Below are positions 28,639 to 36,695 of a stretch of DNA of 64,000 nt, piece after piece (the first letter of the stretch is position 1; the number at the start of each line of letters is the position of its first letter). The notes beneath the pieces were generated by a model. That model had not been told where the DNA came from, made no database searches, and saw only the letters and a program-made list of their open reading frames with translations. Origin of the DNA: VRUE01 sp963715625 (GTDB taxonomy: Bacteria; Actinomycetota; Thermoleophilia; Solirubrobacterales; 70-9). The stretch covers positions 2,914,001 to 2,978,000 of the forward strand of contig OY970260.1 of the NCBI GenBank assembly GCA_963715625.1. The letters run 5' to 3'. A program made the translations under genes and the position numbers.

Positions 28639-29370
28639 CTAGTGTCCTGCCCAGTCCGGTTTTCCGTGACCGTCGCGACCGGATCCACGGTCATCCTTCT
28701 CCGGCGCGTTGTCGTCCTCTCCCTGGTCGTGGTCGTCGCCCCCGTCCTCCGCCCGTGGAGGTGGTGACTCCACCTCCGGCCCATTGCCGCGCTTCCCGCT
28801 TGGCTTACCCGGTGTCCGACCAGCCTTCGACGCGCGAACTGCGCGGGTCTCTTCGACGTCGGCCCCGGGCCTGGCACGGGCCGGGCTCGACACCACAATG
28901 GGCGCCGGCTCCGGCGCGGCATCGGGGGGTTCCGCTTGCTGCGGAGGTGACTGGGCCGGCGGAGCAGGTTCGACCGGAGGCGCTTCAGCTTGGTGCGAGG
29001 ATCCGACCTCCGAACCGGGGAGTACGGAGGGTGATCCCGCTCCGGCGCCCTTGGGCGGAGTCGCGGCGGCCCGCCGAACCACCGCCTCCGCGCGCGTGCT
29101 TGGCTGCAACACGAAAATCCGGGGTGCAACTATCGGGTCGTTGCGCACGACGCCGGGCTCGGGACCCGCCGGGATCGGGCCGCTGAAAACGGTCGGCCAC
29201 CCCAGCTGCGAGACGAAGGCGACGAGCCCCAGGCCCACCATCGCGACCACTGTCAGCAGAGCGATCGAGGTGCTGCGCAGTCGGACCAGGAGGCCGTCCC
29301 CGGCCAGGCTGGAGCCGAGGACCGTGCCTGACAGCACCTGTCGAAGCCTGGAAACCACCTCTACGCTCAT
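28639..29370 (-). CDS. Single-pass membrane protein with proline-rich tail, unknown function
   Basis: 243 residues from ATG 29370. A short N-terminal cytoplasmic part (SVEVVSRLRQVLSG) is followed by one membrane helix (about residues 30-50, IALLTVVAMVGLGLVAFVS). A long low-complexity region comes next, rich in Pro, Ala and charged residues, ending GDDHDQGEDDNAPEKDD. No domain is recognised. The composition suggests a disordered tail outside the membrane. Longer frames upstream (ATG 29460) run from repeat F2. It sits between comEC and holA. Confidence 0.6.
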   Translation of the reverse strand: MSVEVVSRLRQVLSGTVLGSSLAGDGLLVRLRSTSIALLTVVAMVGLGLVAFVSQLGWPTVFSGPIPAGPEPGVVRNDPIVAPRIFVLQPSTRAEAVVRRAAATPPKGAGAGSPSVLPGSEVGSSHQAEAPPVEPAPPAQSPPQQAEPPDAAPEPAPIVVSSPARARPGADVEETRAVRASKAGRTPGKPSGKRGNGPEVESPPPRAEDGGDDHDQGEDDNAPEKDDRGSGRDGHGKPDWAGH

Positions 29371-29464
29371 CGACTGCCGCAGCCATAGTCCAAGGCAAAC
29401 CGCCAGAAACCCCCAATAGTGCCTCGATGATTCGTTGAGGGGACAAATCGGCGGTCCCATTCGT

Positions 29465-29509
29465 TCCGGTGCGCCTTTTCCCCCTATATCGGGGATAAGG
29501 CGCACCGGA
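29465..29509. repeat. Palindromic element family F, copy 2
   Basis: Arms TCCGGTGCGCCTTTTCCCC and GGGGATAAGGCGCACCGGA pair at 18 of 19 positions around a 7-base loop. The outer TCCGGTGCG / CGCACCGGA part is common to all F copies. It lies between comEC and the proline-rich protein gene. Confidence 0.85.
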
Positions 29510-29516
29510 GGCGTTG

Positions 29517-31410
29517 TCAGCCGCCGGTGTTGACTTCGACGGAGTTGCGGCTGACCTCGAGCGTGATCGTGCCGTCGAGGTCGGTGCGCAGGGCGGGAAC
29601 GCGGTGCGCGGCGAGTGCCTGCAGCGTCGCGGGGGTCGGATGGCCGAAGGGGTTGTCGTCGCCCACAGAGATCACGGCCAGGCGCGGGTCAGTGCGGTCG
29701 AGCAGCGAGTCGAGCCCGGCGTCCTCGCTGCCGTGGTGGGCGACCTTGAGCACGTCGACCGGGCCGGGGTCGATCGGCACCGCCTCGGCCTCGGCGTCGG
29801 CGCTGAGCAGCATCGAGAAATGGCGCCAGCGGACAAGCAGGACGAGAGCCTGGGCGTTCGGATCCTCGCCCGCAAGCGGCATGGCCAGCAACTCTCGCGG
29901 CGGCCAGAGGACCTCGAGCTCCAGCCGGCCGGCCCGGAGCACGTCGCCCGCGGCGATCCGCACCGGGACGGCGCCGGCAGCCTCCGCCTCGCCCCGCAGG
30001 TCGCGGCCGACCCGGGCGTAGGCGAGCTCACCCACCGGGAAGCGGCCGAGAAGCTCCCCGATCCCGCCCGCGTGATCGGACTGTTCGTGCGTCACCACAG
30101 CTGCCCCGAGCTCCGAGACGCCCGCCGCGCGGAGCTTCGAAGCGAGATCCTCGCCAGGCGGCCCCCCGTTCGACAAGCATCGCCGGGCCGCCCGCCGGCT
30201 GCAACAGGATCGCGTCGCCCTGGCCGATGTCGAGAAAGGTCACGCGCAGCCTGCTGGTCGGACCACTGGCGCCCGCTCCGCCACCGGTCCAGGCGAGCGC
30301 CATGAGGACGACGCCAACCCCTCCTCCGACCCAAGCCCTCCGAAACGCCCGTCGACGGGCCTGAAACGTCCAAATATTGGACGCTTCAGGCCCGTCGACG
30401 GGGGCAATGCGGGTGCGGCGAAGAGTGGTGAGGCGGTGGCGGCGCAGGAGAGCCGGTAGGCCGATGGCAGCCACGGCGAGAACCCCGTAGGTGGTGACGA
30501 GACCGCCGAAGCCGAGCCGCACATGCAGATAGGCCCAACCCGGACGGCCGCACCATTCCGCCACCTGGGCGATGTAGGCGAGCAGCGGGGCGTTGAACGT
30601 GTTGAGGAGCCCGACCGGGAAGCCGGGGACCTGGCCGCCGGCCGCCGCGAGCATCCCCAGCCACATCGCCGGTGCCACCGCCGGCAGCGCCAGCAGGTTG
30701 GCCGCGAGCGTCGTCGTCGAGACCGCTTCGAAGTGAAAGGCGATCAGCGGCGCCGTGGCAAGCGTGGCGGCGACGGTCAGGGCGGCACCCTCCGCGAGTG
30801 CGCCGCGCCAGCCTCCCCCGCCGATCCGGGCGGCGATCGCCCGGCGCAGCGGCGAGGCGAGGGCGAGGATGCCGAGTACCGCGGCGAAGCTGAGCTGCCA
30901 GCCGACGTCGCCGACGATGCGCGGATCGATCGCCAGGGTGACGGCGGCGGCGACGGCAAGCGCGTAGAGCCGCGAGGAGCGCCTGCCTGCCAGCGTGGCC
31001 AGGACGCCGAGGCCGCCCATCACCCCGGCCCGCAGGATCGACGGCCCGGCGCCGGCCAGGGGCACGTAGACGACGATCGCCCCGAGGATCCAGACCAGGC
31101 GCGTCCGCAGCGGCATCCCGAGCGCGGCGAGCAGCGGCATCGCAAGCAGCGCGAGCAGGGCCACGTTCTGGCCCGACACGGCGAGCAGGTGACTGAGGCC
31201 CGAGCGGCGGAAGTCCTCGACGGTCGCCTCGTCGATCCCGTCGTCCTCGCCGAGGACGAAGCCGCGCGCCAGCTCGGCCTCCCGGGCGGGCATGCCGCGA
31301 CCGAGGGCGTCGCCGGCCCGCTCGCGGATCTCGCCGCTGTGCGCGAGCGAGAGGGCAACCACGGCCACCGCCGCAAGGACGACCAGATGCGATGGCCGCC
31401 CGTTTCGCAT
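29517..31410 (-). pseudogene. comEC: ComEC DNA-uptake channel, interrupted by one frameshift
   Basis: Two frames together make a ComEC of about 630 residues. The first (31410 down to about 30170) has the Competence domain (DFRRSGLSHLLAVSGQNVAL), about ten membrane helices, and the start of the metallo-beta-lactamase domain (RVTFLDIGQGDAILLQPAGG). The second frame continues with GGPPGEDLASKL, THEQSDHAGG and LKVAHHGSEDAG. An extra A near 30169 changes GTCGAC (Val-Asp of the expected MLVDGG) to GTCGAAC. Otherwise the gene looks whole, so this may be a sequence error. It lacks the usual N-terminal OB domain. comEA lies upstream. Confidence 0.85.
30350..30400. repeat. Palindrome L inside comEC
   Basis: Arms of 22 bases (30350-30371 and 30379-30400), CGTCGACGGGCCTGAAACGT plus CC, pair with one G-T around the loop AAATATT. 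It is in frame and encodes about 17 residues (VDGPEASNIWTFQARR) in the linker between the membrane channel and the metallo-beta-lactamase domain. Confidence 0.8.
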
Positions 31411-31417
31411 CGCGCGC

Positions 31418-32023
31418 CTAGGGCTGGAGGCGGGCGCGCAGCGACTCCATCGTCGCCGGCCCGATCCCGCTCACCTGGTCGAGCTGGTCGACCGAGGCGA
31501 GGCCGCCCTGCCCGTCGCGGTATTCGAGGATCTTCTGCGCGGTCACGGGACCGATCCCGTCGATCGTTTCCAGCTGCTCAGCGGTGGCGGTGCCGAGACT
31601 GATCGGGCCGTCTTCGCTGGCTGCCCCCGCGACTCCGAGCGGGGTGCCCCCGGGCCCTTCCTTCGGCACGACGACCTGCTGGCCGTCGGCGAGCCGGGCC
31701 GCCAGGTTGATCGCTTCCAGCAGGGCGCCCCCGCTCGGCCCGCCCGCCCGCGAGACCGCGTCGGTGACCCGGGCGCCCATTGGCAGTCTGTAGACGCCGG
31801 GCCGGGCGACCGCACCGGTGACGTGCACGACCACGTCGCCACCGGACGATTCGAGGCTGAAGCCGCCGCTCGCATCAGACGATTCGCCCGAGCCGAGGCT
31901 CGGGGTCGACTCGTAACTGGACCCGCCGCTCCCCTCTGCCCGAATCGCCCGCGCCCCGAGCAGCAACAGCAGCACGGCGACGGCGCCGTAGACGGCGATC
32001 TGCGACCTGCTCAGCTCGGGCAT
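31418..32023 (-). CDS. comEA: ComEA-type DNA-binding competence protein
   Basis: 201 residues. One N-terminal membrane helix (IAVYGAVAVLLLLLGARAI) is followed by a serine/glycine linker, an SLBB domain (VVVHVTGAVARPGVYRLPMG to DGQQVVVP) and a C-terminal helix-hairpin-helix (SLGTATAEQLETIDGIGPVT, then VSGIGPATMESL). It holds incoming DNA outside the membrane. It is 7 bases upstream of comEC. Confidence 0.93.
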   Translation of the reverse strand: MPELSRSQIAVYGAVAVLLLLLGARAIRAEGSGGSSYESTPSLGSGESSDASGGFSLESSGGDVVVHVTGAVARPGVYRLPMGARVTDAVSRAGGPSGGALLEAINLAARLADGQQVVVPKEGPGGTPLGVAGAASEDGPISLGTATAEQLETIDGIGPVTAQKILEYRDGQGGLASVDQLDQVSGIGPATMESLRARLQP

Positions 32024-32106
32024 TCCCGAACCGTCCCCGATGCCGGCGCGCGCGTGGCGCGCACAGTCACATGAAATTCAAACGCGGATGCGCCGCTTCT
32101 CGCGGC

Positions 32107-32499
32107 TCATTCTTCGTCGTCGTAGCCGGAGACCTCTGCCAGCTGGTCGCTGTATAGCTCCGAGGCGGCAACCGGGGGCGACTGCACCGAGATGCAGGCG
32201 AGCTCGCCGTCGCCGTCGTTGGCGATCGAGTGGTCGGTCGCGGGCGGCACCATGATCAGGTCGCCCTCGGCCACCTGTTGGGTATCGCCGGCCACGGACA
32301 TCGTGCCCGCTCCCCTCAGCACGACGTAGACCTGCTCCGCCTCTTCGTGCGAGCGCAGCGACTGCTCGGCGCCGGCGGGGAGCTCCAGCCAGGTGACCGA
32401 GAGGTTGCGCGAGCCGAGTTCGCCCGCGTCCATCAACACATGGGCGCGCAGGCGGTGCCACTCCTCCACCGGCGCCTCTGAGAGCCTCCTAACCTGCAC
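32107..32499 (-). CDS. Cupin-domain protein
   Basis: A 130-residue single-domain cupin. The metal motif is seen as PAGAEQSLRSHEEAEQVYVV (motif 1, with H and E) and PPATDHSIAND (motif 2, with H). The GTG start at 32499 gives VQVRRLSEAPVEEWHRLRAH. Longer frames pass into repeat E3. Function is unknown; similar stand-alone cupins act as small enzymes or sensors. It lies between leuS and comEA. Confidence 0.8.
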   Translation of the reverse strand: MQVRRLSEAPVEEWHRLRAHVLMDAGELGSRNLSVTWLELPAGAEQSLRSHEEAEQVYVVLRGAGTMSVAGDTQQVAEGDLIMVPPATDHSIANDGDGELACISVQSPPVAASELYSDQLAEVSGYDDEE

Positions 32500-32518
32500 G
32501 GCCGCTTTGTACCAGAAC

Positions 32519-32619
32519 CGGTAGGGCGAGGACGCGGCGCATATCGGCGTCCTCGGTCGCTCGCGTGCAGAGCACGCCACGCTCCCTGCGTCCTTGATCT
32601 GCTTGGTCCTCGCCTACCG
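32519..32619. repeat. Palindromic element family E, copy 3
   Basis: Minus-strand full copy of the E core, from CAAGCAGATC to GATATGCGCC, flanked by arms of about 14 bp (CGGTAGGCGAGGAC and its complement, with one extra base). One arm contains the leuS stop codon and last Arg codon, so the arm is partly coding sequence and the other arm is its inverted copy. Confidence 0.88.
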
Positions 32620-35118
32620 GACGACCAGATTTACCAACTTGCCGGGCACGACGATCTCCTTCTGGATCTCCTTGCCGTCCAGAAAGCGTGCCACTTTCTC
32701 GCTGGCGCGGGCCAGGGCCAGCAGCTCGTCTTCGGGCGCGTCCGCGTCTGCCTCGATTCGGTCGCGCAGCTTGCCGTTGATCTGGACGACGAGGGTGACG
32801 GTGTCGCTCACCAGCAGCGCCGGGTCGGCCTCGGGCCACGGCTGCTCCCAGACGCGGCCGCCCTTCAGCCGCTCCCAGATCTCGGCGCCCATGTGCGGGG
32901 CGAAGGGGAAGACGAGCGAGGCGGCGGTGGCGGTGGCGAAGCGGACGGTGGCATCGCCCTCCGGTTCTCCGTAGAGGCCTTCCTTGAGCCGGTAGGCCTC
33001 GTTGACCAGCTCCATCGTCGCGGCGATCGCGGTGTTGAACTGGAAGCCGCGCTGGAAGTCCCGCGTCACCTTGTCGATCGCCCAGTGGGCCTTGGCGAGG
33101 AGCGTGCGCGCATCGCCCTCGGCCACCGCGGCGTCGAGCTTGGCGGCCTCTCTCGGCTCGACCTCCTCGCAGAGGCGCCAGAGGCGCGAGAGGAAGCGGT
33201 TGACGCCCTCCACCCCCTCGTCGACCCAGTCGGCGTCGCGCTCGGGCGGGCCCATGAAGCAGATGTAGGTGCGGGCGGTGTCGGCGCCGTAGCGCTCGAC
33301 GTACTCGGCGGGGCTGACCGTGTTGCCCCGCGACTTCGACATCTTCGCGCCGTCGCGGGTGATCATCCCCTGGGCGAAGAGGTTGGCGAAGGGCTCCTGC
33401 AAGTCGAGATGGCCGCAGTCGGCGAGCGCCTTGGTGAAGAAGCGCGCGTACATCAGGTGCAGGATCGCGTGCTCGACTCCGCCGATGTACTGGTCGACCG
33501 GCAGCCAGTGGTCGGAGGCGGCGCGGTCCCAGGCGGCAACCTCGTTGCGCGGGTCGAGGTAGCGGATGAAGTACCAGGAGGAGTCGACGAAGGTGTCCAT
33601 CGTGTCGGTCTCGCGGCGGGCCGGGCCGCCGCAGCGCGGGCACTCGGTGGAGACCCAGTCCTCGGCGGCGGCCAGCGGACTGCGCCCCTGGGGGGCGTAG
33701 TCCTCGACCTCGGGCAGCTCGACTGGGAGCTGCTCGTCGGGCAACGGCACGATCGCCGGGGCGCCGTCCTCGCCACATGCGTCGCAGTAGACGACCGGGA
33801 TCGGCGCGCCCCAGTAGCGCTGGCGCGAGACAAGCCAGTCGCGCAGGCGGTAGTTGACGGCGGAGCGGCCGCGACCCTCCTCGGCGAGCCAGGTGACGAT
33901 CTCCGCGTAGGCCTCGCGGTTGCCCTTGCCGTCGAAGCGCCCCGAGCCGGTCATCGGGCCGTCGCCGGGGTAGGGCAAGCCGGCGTCGTCGCGGGCGGTT
34001 TCCGGATCGGTGCCCTCGATCACCCGCCGCACCGGCAGGTCGAAGGCCCTGGCGAACTCGTAGTCGCGCTCGTCGTGAGCGGGCACGGCCATGATCGCGC
34101 CGGTGCCGTACTCCATCAGCACGTAGTCGGCGACGAACATCGGGATCTCCTCGCCGTTGACCGGGTTGACGACGCTGCGGCCGAGCGGCACGCCGGTCTT
34201 CTCGCGCTCGGGGGCGCCGCGTTCCTCGGCCGACTCGCGGCCGGCGCGGTCGACGTACTCGCGCACCGCATCCTCGGCGGGCGTGCCGGCGACGAGCCGC
34301 TCCAGCTCGGGGTGCTCGGGGGCGAGAACGAAGAAGGTGGCGCCGAAGAGGGTGTCGGGCCGGGTGGTGAAGACCGGGAAGTCGAGGCCCAGCTCCTCGC
34401 AGCGGAAGACGACCTCGGCACCCTCGGAGCGGCCGACCCAGTTGCGCTGCATCGTGATCACGTGCTCGGGCCAGGACTCGAGCAGCTCGAAGTCGGCCAG
34501 CAGGCGCTCGGCGTACTCGGTGGTCTTGAAGAACCACTGCTCGAGCTTGCGCTGCACGACCTCGGTGCCGCAGCGCTCGCAGCGGCCGTCGACGACCTGC
34601 TCGTTGGCGAGCACGGTGGCGTCCTTCGGGCACCACTGCACCGGCGCCTCGGCCCGGTAGGCGAGACCGCGCTCGAGCAGCTGCAGGAAGATCCACTGCG
34701 TCCAGCGGTAGTACTCGGGCGTATGGGTCGCCAGTTCGCGCGACCAGTCGATCGAGATGCCCCACTCGCGGAACTGGCGCTGGAAGGAGGAGATCGAGCG
34801 CTCGGTCGCGACGCGCGGCGGCTCGCCGGTCTTGATCGCGTTGTTCTCCGCCGGCAGGCCGAAGGAGTCGTAGCCCATCGGGTGGATCACCTCGAAGCCG
34901 TGGCGGCGGCGGAAGTGGGCGATCGCGTCGCCGACCGCGTAGCACTTGAGGTGGCCGACATGGGGTTCCCCGGAGGGGTAGGGCAGCATCTCGAGCACGT
35001 AGGACTTCGGCTTGGCGGGGTCGTGGCCGGGCTGGCCGGGGTTGGCGACCTCCCAGGTCTTCTCCTCGGCCCAGACCCGCTGCCACTTGGCCTCTATCTC
35101 TTTCGGGTCGTAGCCCAT
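32614..35118 (-). CDS. leuS: Leucyl-tRNA synthetase
   Basis: An 834-residue class Ia synthetase of the bacterial type. The HIGH motif is PYPSGEPHVGHLK and the KMSKS motif is AKMSKSRGN. The editing domain is inserted after the zinc-finger-like CERCG region, with TTRPDTLFGATFFVLAPEH. A second pair of CxxC motifs (CDACGEDG and CPRCGG) lies before the catalytic fold resumes. The C-terminus ends IVVPGKLVNLVVR. No T-box leader was seen upstream. Confidence 0.97.
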   Translation of the reverse strand: MGYDPKEIEAKWQRVWAEEKTWEVANPGQPGHDPAKPKSYVLEMLPYPSGEPHVGHLKCYAVGDAIAHFRRRHGFEVIHPMGYDSFGLPAENNAIKTGEPPRVATERSISSFQRQFREWGISIDWSRELATHTPEYYRWTQWIFLQLLERGLAYRAEAPVQWCPKDATVLANEQVVDGRCERCGTEVVQRKLEQWFFKTTEYAERLLADFELLESWPEHVITMQRNWVGRSEGAEVVFRCEELGLDFPVFTTRPDTLFGATFFVLAPEHPELERLVAGTPAEDAVREYVDRAGRESAEERGAPEREKTGVPLGRSVVNPVNGEEIPMFVADYVLMEYGTGAIMAVPAHDERDYEFARAFDLPVRRVIEGTDPETARDDAGLPYPGDGPMTGSGRFDGKGNREAYAEIVTWLAEEGRGRSAVNYRLRDWLVSRQRYWGAPIPVVYCDACGEDGAPAIVPLPDEQLPVELPEVEDYAPQGRSPLAAAEDWVSTECPRCGGPARRETDTMDTFVDSSWYFIRYLDPRNEVAAWDRAASDHWLPVDQYIGGVEHAILHLMYARFFTKALADCGHLDLQEPFANLFAQGMITRDGAKMSKSRGNTVSPAEYVERYGADTARTYICFMGPPERDADWVDEGVEGVNRFLSRLWRLCEEVEPREAAKLDAAVAEGDARTLLAKAHWAIDKVTRDFQRGFQFNTAIAATMELVNEAYRLKEGLYGEPEGDATVRFATATAASLVFPFAPHMGAEIWERLKGGRVWEQPWPEADPALLVSDTVTLVVQINGKLRDRIEADADAPEDELLALARASEKVARFLDGKEIQKEIVVPGKLVNLVVR

Positions 35119-35155
35119 GGGTGGGCGATCTTACGAGGGGCGCAAGGCCTCAGGC

Positions 35156-35246
35156 GCGGTGGGTCCTGTCACCGATCTGGTGCCACCACCCCTGCGGTAG
35201 CTAAAGCTTCCTCGGGGTGGTCCCCCAGATGGGCGCCACCCACCGC
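35156..35246. repeat. Palindromic element family D, copy 3
   Basis: Arms GCGGTGGGT and ACCCACCGC, constant CCTGT and GCC, second stem CACC.GATCTGG / CCAGATGGG, and core CCTGCGGTAGCTAAAGCTTC with CTCGGGG. The small inner hairpin AGCT-AA-AGCT replaces CGCT-GA-AGCG of copy 1, a compensated change. It lies just upstream of leuS. Confidence 0.9.
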
Positions 35247-35343
35247 GAGAGACGTATTCGTCCTACTAGCTTTTTCTCCTCGGCCGTCGGGAAGTGCCCC
35301 CCGCGAGCCCGTCCCGGATTCGCCGTCGATGACACGGTCAATA

Positions 35344-35371
35344 CAGCACGCGTGCCCCAGCACGCGTGCCC
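35344..35371. repeat. Tandem 14-base duplication
   Basis: CAGCACGCGTGCCC occurs twice in a row. Each unit contains the palindrome GCACGCGTGC. The 135 bases from 35247 to 35381, in which it lies, hold no gene I can support. Confidence 0.7.
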
Positions 35372-35381
35372 CGAGCGACGC

Positions 35382-36110
35382 TCAGAAGACCGACGAGAGG
35401 GCTTCGAGGACCTGGGGCCAGAGGTAGACCTCGACCGTCGCCGAGGCGACGAGGACGGGGATCGCCAGCAGGACGGTGATGAAGGTGGCGGCGAGGAGCT
35501 GGTTCCACTCGCCGCGGCGGCTGGCGATCAGCCAGGCGGCGAGAGGCAGGAAGAGGGCGGTCAGCTCGGGGATCGCGTGGGGGAGGACGCTGAGCAGGAG
35601 CAGGCCGATCGGCATGTGGAGCTGGAAGGCGATCGTCGAGCCCTGGAAGCCGAGGTAGAGCGCCTGGGTCGAGAGCGAGAAGAGGGTGACGGCGCAGACG
35701 AAGAGGATCGCCAGCTCGCCCGCCTTGACGTGGATCCACCGCGAGAGGCCCTTGCGCTGGGCGGCGGCGATCGGCATCGAGGCCCCGGCGATGAAGCCGG
35801 CGACGCAGGCGGTCGCGTGCAGGGCGAGGACCAGCGAGTTGCGATAGAGGATCGGCAGCAGGTCGGCGGGCTCCGAGGGTTCGGTGAGGCCCGGCAGGTG
35901 GATCGGGGTGATGTCGGGCGTGAGCATGCCGGCGACGACCCAGACGGCGCCAAGCAGGGTCAGGGAGATCGCCAGGCTGAGCGCCGCCCATCCCCGCAGG
36001 ACCGCCCACGGCCGCCCGTTCCAGGCCTCCAGCGCCGCCCGCGTGTCCTGCATCCCATGCGAGAAGACGTGCTCGTTGCCCGCGTTCATCGCAGCTTCAT
36101 CGACAGGCAA
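35382..36110 (-). CDS. SpoIIM/DUF95-like membrane protein
   Basis: A 242-residue protein with about five membrane helices. The segment LPHAIPELTALFLPLAAWLI resembles the GIPELPAIF region of the SpoIIM (stage II sporulation protein M) family, and ILYRNSLVLALHATACVAGF fits its NN-loop helix. It has no sporulation context. The start at 36110 could be shortened to the ATG seven codons later. Confidence in the family is moderate. Confidence 0.6.
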   Translation of the reverse strand: MPVDEAAMNAGNEHVFSHGMQDTRAALEAWNGRPWAVLRGWAALSLAISLTLLGAVWVVAGMLTPDITPIHLPGLTEPSEPADLLPILYRNSLVLALHATACVAGFIAGASMPIAAAQRKGLSRWIHVKAGELAILFVCAVTLFSLSTQALYLGFQGSTIAFQLHMPIGLLLLSVLPHAIPELTALFLPLAAWLIASRRGEWNQLLAATFITVLLAIPVLVASATVEVYLWPQVLEALSSVF

Positions 36111-36116
36111 GCGCGG

Positions 36117-36236
36117 CTATTTGAGCGCCGCAGGACCGAGGCGGGCAACTGGTTTGCCCCAGCGCGTCACCAGGGTCTCTTCGCCGGCCTCTGCACGGCG
36201 GACGTACTGGGCGAGCTTGGCGTAGAACTCACCCAT
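36117..36236 (-). pseudogene. Phd/YefM-type antitoxin relic
   Basis: A 39-residue frame, MGEFYAKLAQYVRRAEAGEE then TLVTRWGKPVARLGPAALK. It fits the conserved core of Phd/YefM antitoxins (repeated EAGE ... VTRRGKPVARL). The sequence immediately upstream continues the pattern (LEETVG) but has a stop and no start, and no toxin gene follows. It is a trimmed remnant or a very short functional form. Confidence 0.5.
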
Positions 36237-36315
36237 GCCGACGGTTTCTTCGAGCTCATCGAGTCCGTTGCGATCGGGAAAGCTAGCTTGTGGACCTCAT
36301 CGCTGAGCCTGAGAA

Positions 36316-36388
36316 TGGAGCTAGTGGGACTCGAACCCACGACCTCCTGACTGCCGGTCAGGCGCTCTTCCAGCTGAGCTATAGCCCC
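36316..36388 (-). tRNA. tRNA-Ala (GGC)
   Basis: Full cloverleaf. The acceptor GGGGCTA / TAGCTCC includes the G3-U70 pair that defines alanine tRNA. The anticodon arm is CCTGA-CCGGCAG-TCAGG with anticodon GGC; the T arm is GTGGG-TTCGAGT-CCCAC. CCA is not encoded. Position 33 is C where almost all elongator tRNAs have U, and C32 can pair with G38. Confidence 0.93.
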
Positions 36389-36616
36389 GCGCAACTCGTA
36401 ATCAGTCGCCCAGTTTACCGCTGCGCGCTGATTGTTCCTCGCGGGTCGCAGACGTAGATGCACCGTACCGCGACCCGCGAATAGGGCGACCGGCAGGAGA
36501 TAACAGCTGCCGAGCTCTTCGCAGTGCACGGCAACGAGATCGACCTCCGATGCGTCGTAAGTCGTCTTCACGTATCCCCGGGTCGGCGACGTTGCCTTGT
36601 GGTTCGGGTTGTCCAC
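36389..36616 (-). pseudogene. Remnant of a PD-(D/E)XK homing-type endonuclease next to tRNA-Ala
   Basis: About 75 residues: GYVKTTYDASEVDLVAVHCE, then CYLLPVALFAGRG and LRLRPARNNQRAAVNWATDY. This matches the C-terminal half of the group I intron-associated PD-(D/E)XK endonuclease family. The N-terminal catalytic half is missing. The frame runs without a stop straight into tRNA-Ala, so the tRNA is read as GAIAQLEERLTGSQEVVGSS. No intron remains. The 79 bases between this and the next gene hold nothing recognisable. Confidence 0.6.
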
Positions 36617-36695
36617 GGACTCCGATCATCGAGGCCGCGTCGGGCCCGATCAAGGCTCAACAGTGCCAATAGAGAGACGAAACCGTGAAAAAGTC

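Noticed and set aside
23492..35246. Insertion sequences or their terminal inverted repeats
   Set aside because: The inverted arms are only tens of bases apart, no transposase frame lies between them, and no clear target duplication is seen. They could be non-autonomous elements, which the findings consider.
35119..35381. T-box leader for leuS
   Set aside because: The upstream region holds repeat D3 and a tandem duplication. No TGGNACCGCG-type T-box sequence or specifier stem was seen.
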